In this document: one piece after another, positions 61,959 to 64,000 of the stretch
How the letters are laid out: each line of letters starts with the position of its first letter
Position numbering within the stretch: the stretch's first letter is position 1
NCBI RefSeq assembly: GCF_000241265.1
Contig: NZ_BAEE01000056.1
Span: 1-64,000 of the forward strand
Direction of reading: 5' to 3'
From: Gordonia araii NBRC 100433
GTDB lineage: Bacteria; Actinomycetota; Actinomycetes; Mycobacteriales; Mycobacteriaceae
Length of the DNA: 64,000 bases
Program-made: the position numbers and the translations under genes
Notes under the pieces: generated by a model
The model's database searches: none
What the model was told of the DNA's origin: nothing
The model's input: only the letters and a program-made list of their open reading frames with translations

Positions 61959-63956
61959 TCAGTTCAGGTCGTCGAGCCAGGCGGTCGACGGGGCGTCCGA
62001 CGGCGAGCGCCAGTCGCCGCGCGGCGACAGCGAGCCGCCGGAGCCGACCTTGGGCCCGTTGGGCATCGCCGTCCGCTTGAACTGGTTCGCCATGAACCGC
62101 TTGAGGAAGACGGTCAGCCAATGGTTGATCGTCGCGTCGTCGTAGCTGTCCGACCACGCCTGCCGCGCGAGGAAGGCCACCTTGCGGGGCCGGTAGCCGA
62201 AGCGCGTGACGTAGTAGAGGAAGAAGTCGTGCAGTTCATAGGGGCCGACGGCGTCCTCGGTGCTCTGGATCGCCCCGTCCTCGCCGGGCGGAACGAGTTC
62301 GGGGGAAATCACGTCGTCGAGGACTTCGGCGAGGACGGTGGCGGTCGTCTCGCTGTGGAGTTCGGTGTCGATCATCCACCTGATGAGGTGACGGATGAGC
62401 GTCTTGGGCACCGACCCGTTGACGTTGTAGTGCGACATCTGGTCGCCCACGCCGTAGGTGCACCAGCCGAGGGCCAGTTCGGAGAGGTCACCGGTGCCCA
62501 GCACGAGCGCGTTGTGCTCGTTGGCCAAGCGGAACAGCAGCGACGTGCGCTGTCCGGCCTGGACGTTCTCGAAGGTGACATCGTAGACCTCGTCGCCGCG
62601 GGCGACCGGGTGATCGAGGTCGGCCAGCATCTGCCTGCAGGCCGGGCGGATGTCGATTTCCGCGCCGGTCACTCCCAGCGACGACATCAGCGCGTGGGCG
62701 CGGCCCAGGGTCGCGCCGCCGGTCGCGAAGCCGGGCATCGTGTAGGCGAGGATGTTGGTGCGCGGCAAACCCAGCCGGTCGAAGGCGTCGACGGCGACGA
62801 GGAGCGCGAGCGTCGAGTCCAGCCCGCCGGATATCCCGATGACGATGTGCTCGATGCCCGTGGCGCGCAGTCGCTGGGTCAGGCCCTGGACCTGGATGTT
62901 GCCGACTTCGCGGCAGCGCTCGTCGCGGTCGGGGCCGGGCGGGGGGACGAAGGGGAACGGCGCGACCGACCGTCGCAGGGGCGCGCTGTCGGGGCGCTGC
63001 CCCACGGTCACCGGGATCCGGCGCAGTTCCCGCAGGTGGTCGGCGTAGTCGCCGACCTGGTCGCGCAGGCTGATCATCCGTGCGCGCTCCTGGCGCAGAC
63101 GGTCGAGGTCCACGTCGGCGGTAATGGTCTGATCGGTCGTCGAGAACGGCGTGGTGCGCGCGAGTAGCGTGCCGTTCTCGGTGATGAGCGCGTCGCCGTC
63201 CCAAGCGAGGTCGGTGGTCGACTCGCCGTAGCCGGATGCCACATAGACGTGGGCCGCGACGTTGCGGGCCGAATGCGACGCCGACAGCTCGCGGCGGTAC
63301 GCCTCCTTCCCGACGGTGACCGGCGAGCCCGAAAGGTTCACCAGCACGGTCGCGCCGGCCAAGGCGGCCCACGTCGACGGCGGGATGGGCACCCACCCGT
63401 CTTCGCAGATCTCCACGTGCACGACCAGGCCGGGGACGTCGTCGGCCTCGAAGAGCAGATCCGGCCCGAAGGGCACGCGTTCGCCCAGCACCACGGCTTC
63501 GTCCACCGGTGCGTCGCGGGCGGCGGCGAAGAGCCGCTGCTCGTAGAACTCCCGGTAGTTCGGCAGATAGGACTTGGGGACGACGCCGAGGATCTCGCCG
63601 TCGTGGAGCACCGCGGCGGTGTTGTACAGGCCGTCCCCCACCCGCAGCGGGACGCCGACGCAGACGAGGGCTGCGACTCCGACGGTCGCGGCGCGCACGG
63701 TGTCGAGAGCGGTCAGTGCGGCGTCGAGCAGCGCGTCCTGCTGCACGAGGTCGTCGACGCTGTAGCCGGTGAGACCGAGCTCGGGGAAGGCGATGACCGC
63801 GGCGCCCTCGCCGGCGGCAGCCTTGAGCAGTTCGACCGTCCGTTGTGCGTTTGCGTCGGGATCGGCCAGCGCGACGACCGGCACGGCTGCGCTGACCCGG
63901 ACGAATCCGTGGTCGGCGACCGAGTTCCTCGTTCTCGCGGTGCGTTTCGCGCTCAC
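61959..63956 (-). CDS. nadE: Glutamine-dependent NAD+ synthetase
   Basis: The 665-residue enzyme amidates nicotinic acid adenine dinucleotide. The N-terminal nitrilase-type glutaminase has the triad E59 ([10 protein letters not shown]), K128 ([11 protein letters not shown]) and C184 (VEICEDGW). The C-terminal synthetase half has the PP-loop [12 protein letters not shown] (about 363-374) and later [14 protein letters not shown] (about 518-531). The GTG at 63956 starts the frame. It is convergent with the kinase-paralogue gene, with 15 bases between stops. Only 44 bases of its upstream region are in the window. Confidence 0.95.
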   Translation of the reverse strand: MSAKRTARTRNSVADHGFVRVSAAVPVVALADPDANAQRTVELLKAAAGEGAAVIAFPELGLTGYSVDDLVQQDALLDAALTALDTVRAATVGVAALVCVGVPLRVGDGLYNTAAVLHDGEILGVVPKSYLPNYREFYEQRLFAAARDAPVDEAVVLGERVPFGPDLLFEADDVPGLVVHVEICEDGWVPIPPSTWAALAGATVLVNLSGSPVTVGKEAYRRELSASHSARNVAAHVYVASGYGESTTDLAWDGDALITENGTLLARTTPFSTTDQTITADVDLDRLRQERARMISLRDQVGDYADHLRELRRIPVTVGQRPDSAPLRRSVAPFPFVPPPGPDRDERCREVGNIQVQGLTQRLRATGIEHIVIGISGGLDSTLALLVAVDAFDRLGLPRTNILAYTMPGFATGGATLGRAHALMSSLGVTGAEIDIRPACRQMLADLDHPVARGDEVYDVTFENVQAGQRTSLLFRLANEHNALVLGTGDLSELALGWCTYGVGDQMSHYNVNGSVPKTLIRHLIRWMIDTELHSETTATVLAEVLDDVISPELVPPGEDGAIQSTEDAVGPYELHDFFLYYVTRFGYRPRKVAFLARQAWSDSYDDATINHWLTVFLKRFMANQFKRTAMPNGPKVGSGGSLSPRGDWRSPSDAPSTAWLDDLN

Positions 63957-64000
63957 AGGGTTGAGCGTAGTCGGGCGCGTGTGGGCGGTGTGCGATGCTT

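Overview
The window is GC-rich, tightly packed actinobacterial DNA. It has mycothiol synthase, an LmeA-like mannan-maturation protein, a DesA-type acyl-ACP desaturase, an actinobacterial LCP protein and a full steroid-ring oxygenase set. This points to the Mycobacteriales, and a Gordonia-like organism is the best guess (inference; there is no rRNA to confirm it). Two blocks keep Mycobacterium tuberculosis gene order from memory of that genome: the Rv3526-Rv3531c type steroid genes, and a long purF-to-desA block like Rv0807-Rv0824c with insertions.

Layout. 1-7.4 kb: the cut end of an unknown gene, a small lipoprotein and its partner, a membrane-anchored beta-propeller protein, an NlpC/P60 hydrolase, an isochorismatase-like hydrolase, a CPBP protease and a glutaminase-STAS fusion. 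7.4-15.2 kb: steroid block. kshA and a Cys-rich partner diverge from hsaA-hsaC-hsaB-DUF1214-SDR-sulfotransferase across a promoter region with two KstR-type operators; hsaD is absent. 15.3-15.5 kb: a repeat array. 15.6-19.7 kb: an enoyl-CoA hydratase-fadE31-fadE32-fadE33 operon for the last steroid rings, behind a perfect KstR2-type site. 19.8-26.5 kb: small membrane proteins, a 7Fe ferredoxin, a cupin, an IclR regulator and the cysD-cysNC-cysQ sulfate-activation operon, then a scar holding the 3' ends of two divergent genes.

26.6-39.2 kb: purL; a CD225/DUF2752/twin membrane protein cluster; a KstR-controlled reductase; a sterol-carrier-like gene with purF and purM; DUF3073; ygfZ; a secreted lipase; pabC. 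39.4-45.4 kb: cydABDC for cytochrome bd. 45.4-50.8 kb: repeat arrays, an FABP/nitrobindin-like protein coupled to a 32-residue membrane peptide, a ZapE-like ATPase facing a TetR regulator across a perfect palindrome, a crotonase, a guanidine-III riboswitch with its SMR exporter, and sseC-cysA2 behind a poly-cysteine leader peptide. 50.8-64 kb: lmeA, glnR, mshD, phoU, an LCP ligase, dus, desA, a SnoaL-like protein, a Ser/Thr kinase followed by a kinase-less copy of its own sensor, and nadE.

The genes connect in several ways. KshA opens ring B of the steroid nucleus, HsaAB and HsaC hydroxylate and cleave ring A, and the FadE operon works on the remaining two rings. CysDNC supplies PAPS, which the sulfotransferase in the steroid operon could use. 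The notable non-coding features are the guanidine riboswitch, the cysteine leader peptide, three KstR-type promoters with the same operator/-10 arrangement, one KstR2-type promoter, and at least four families of short intergenic repeats.
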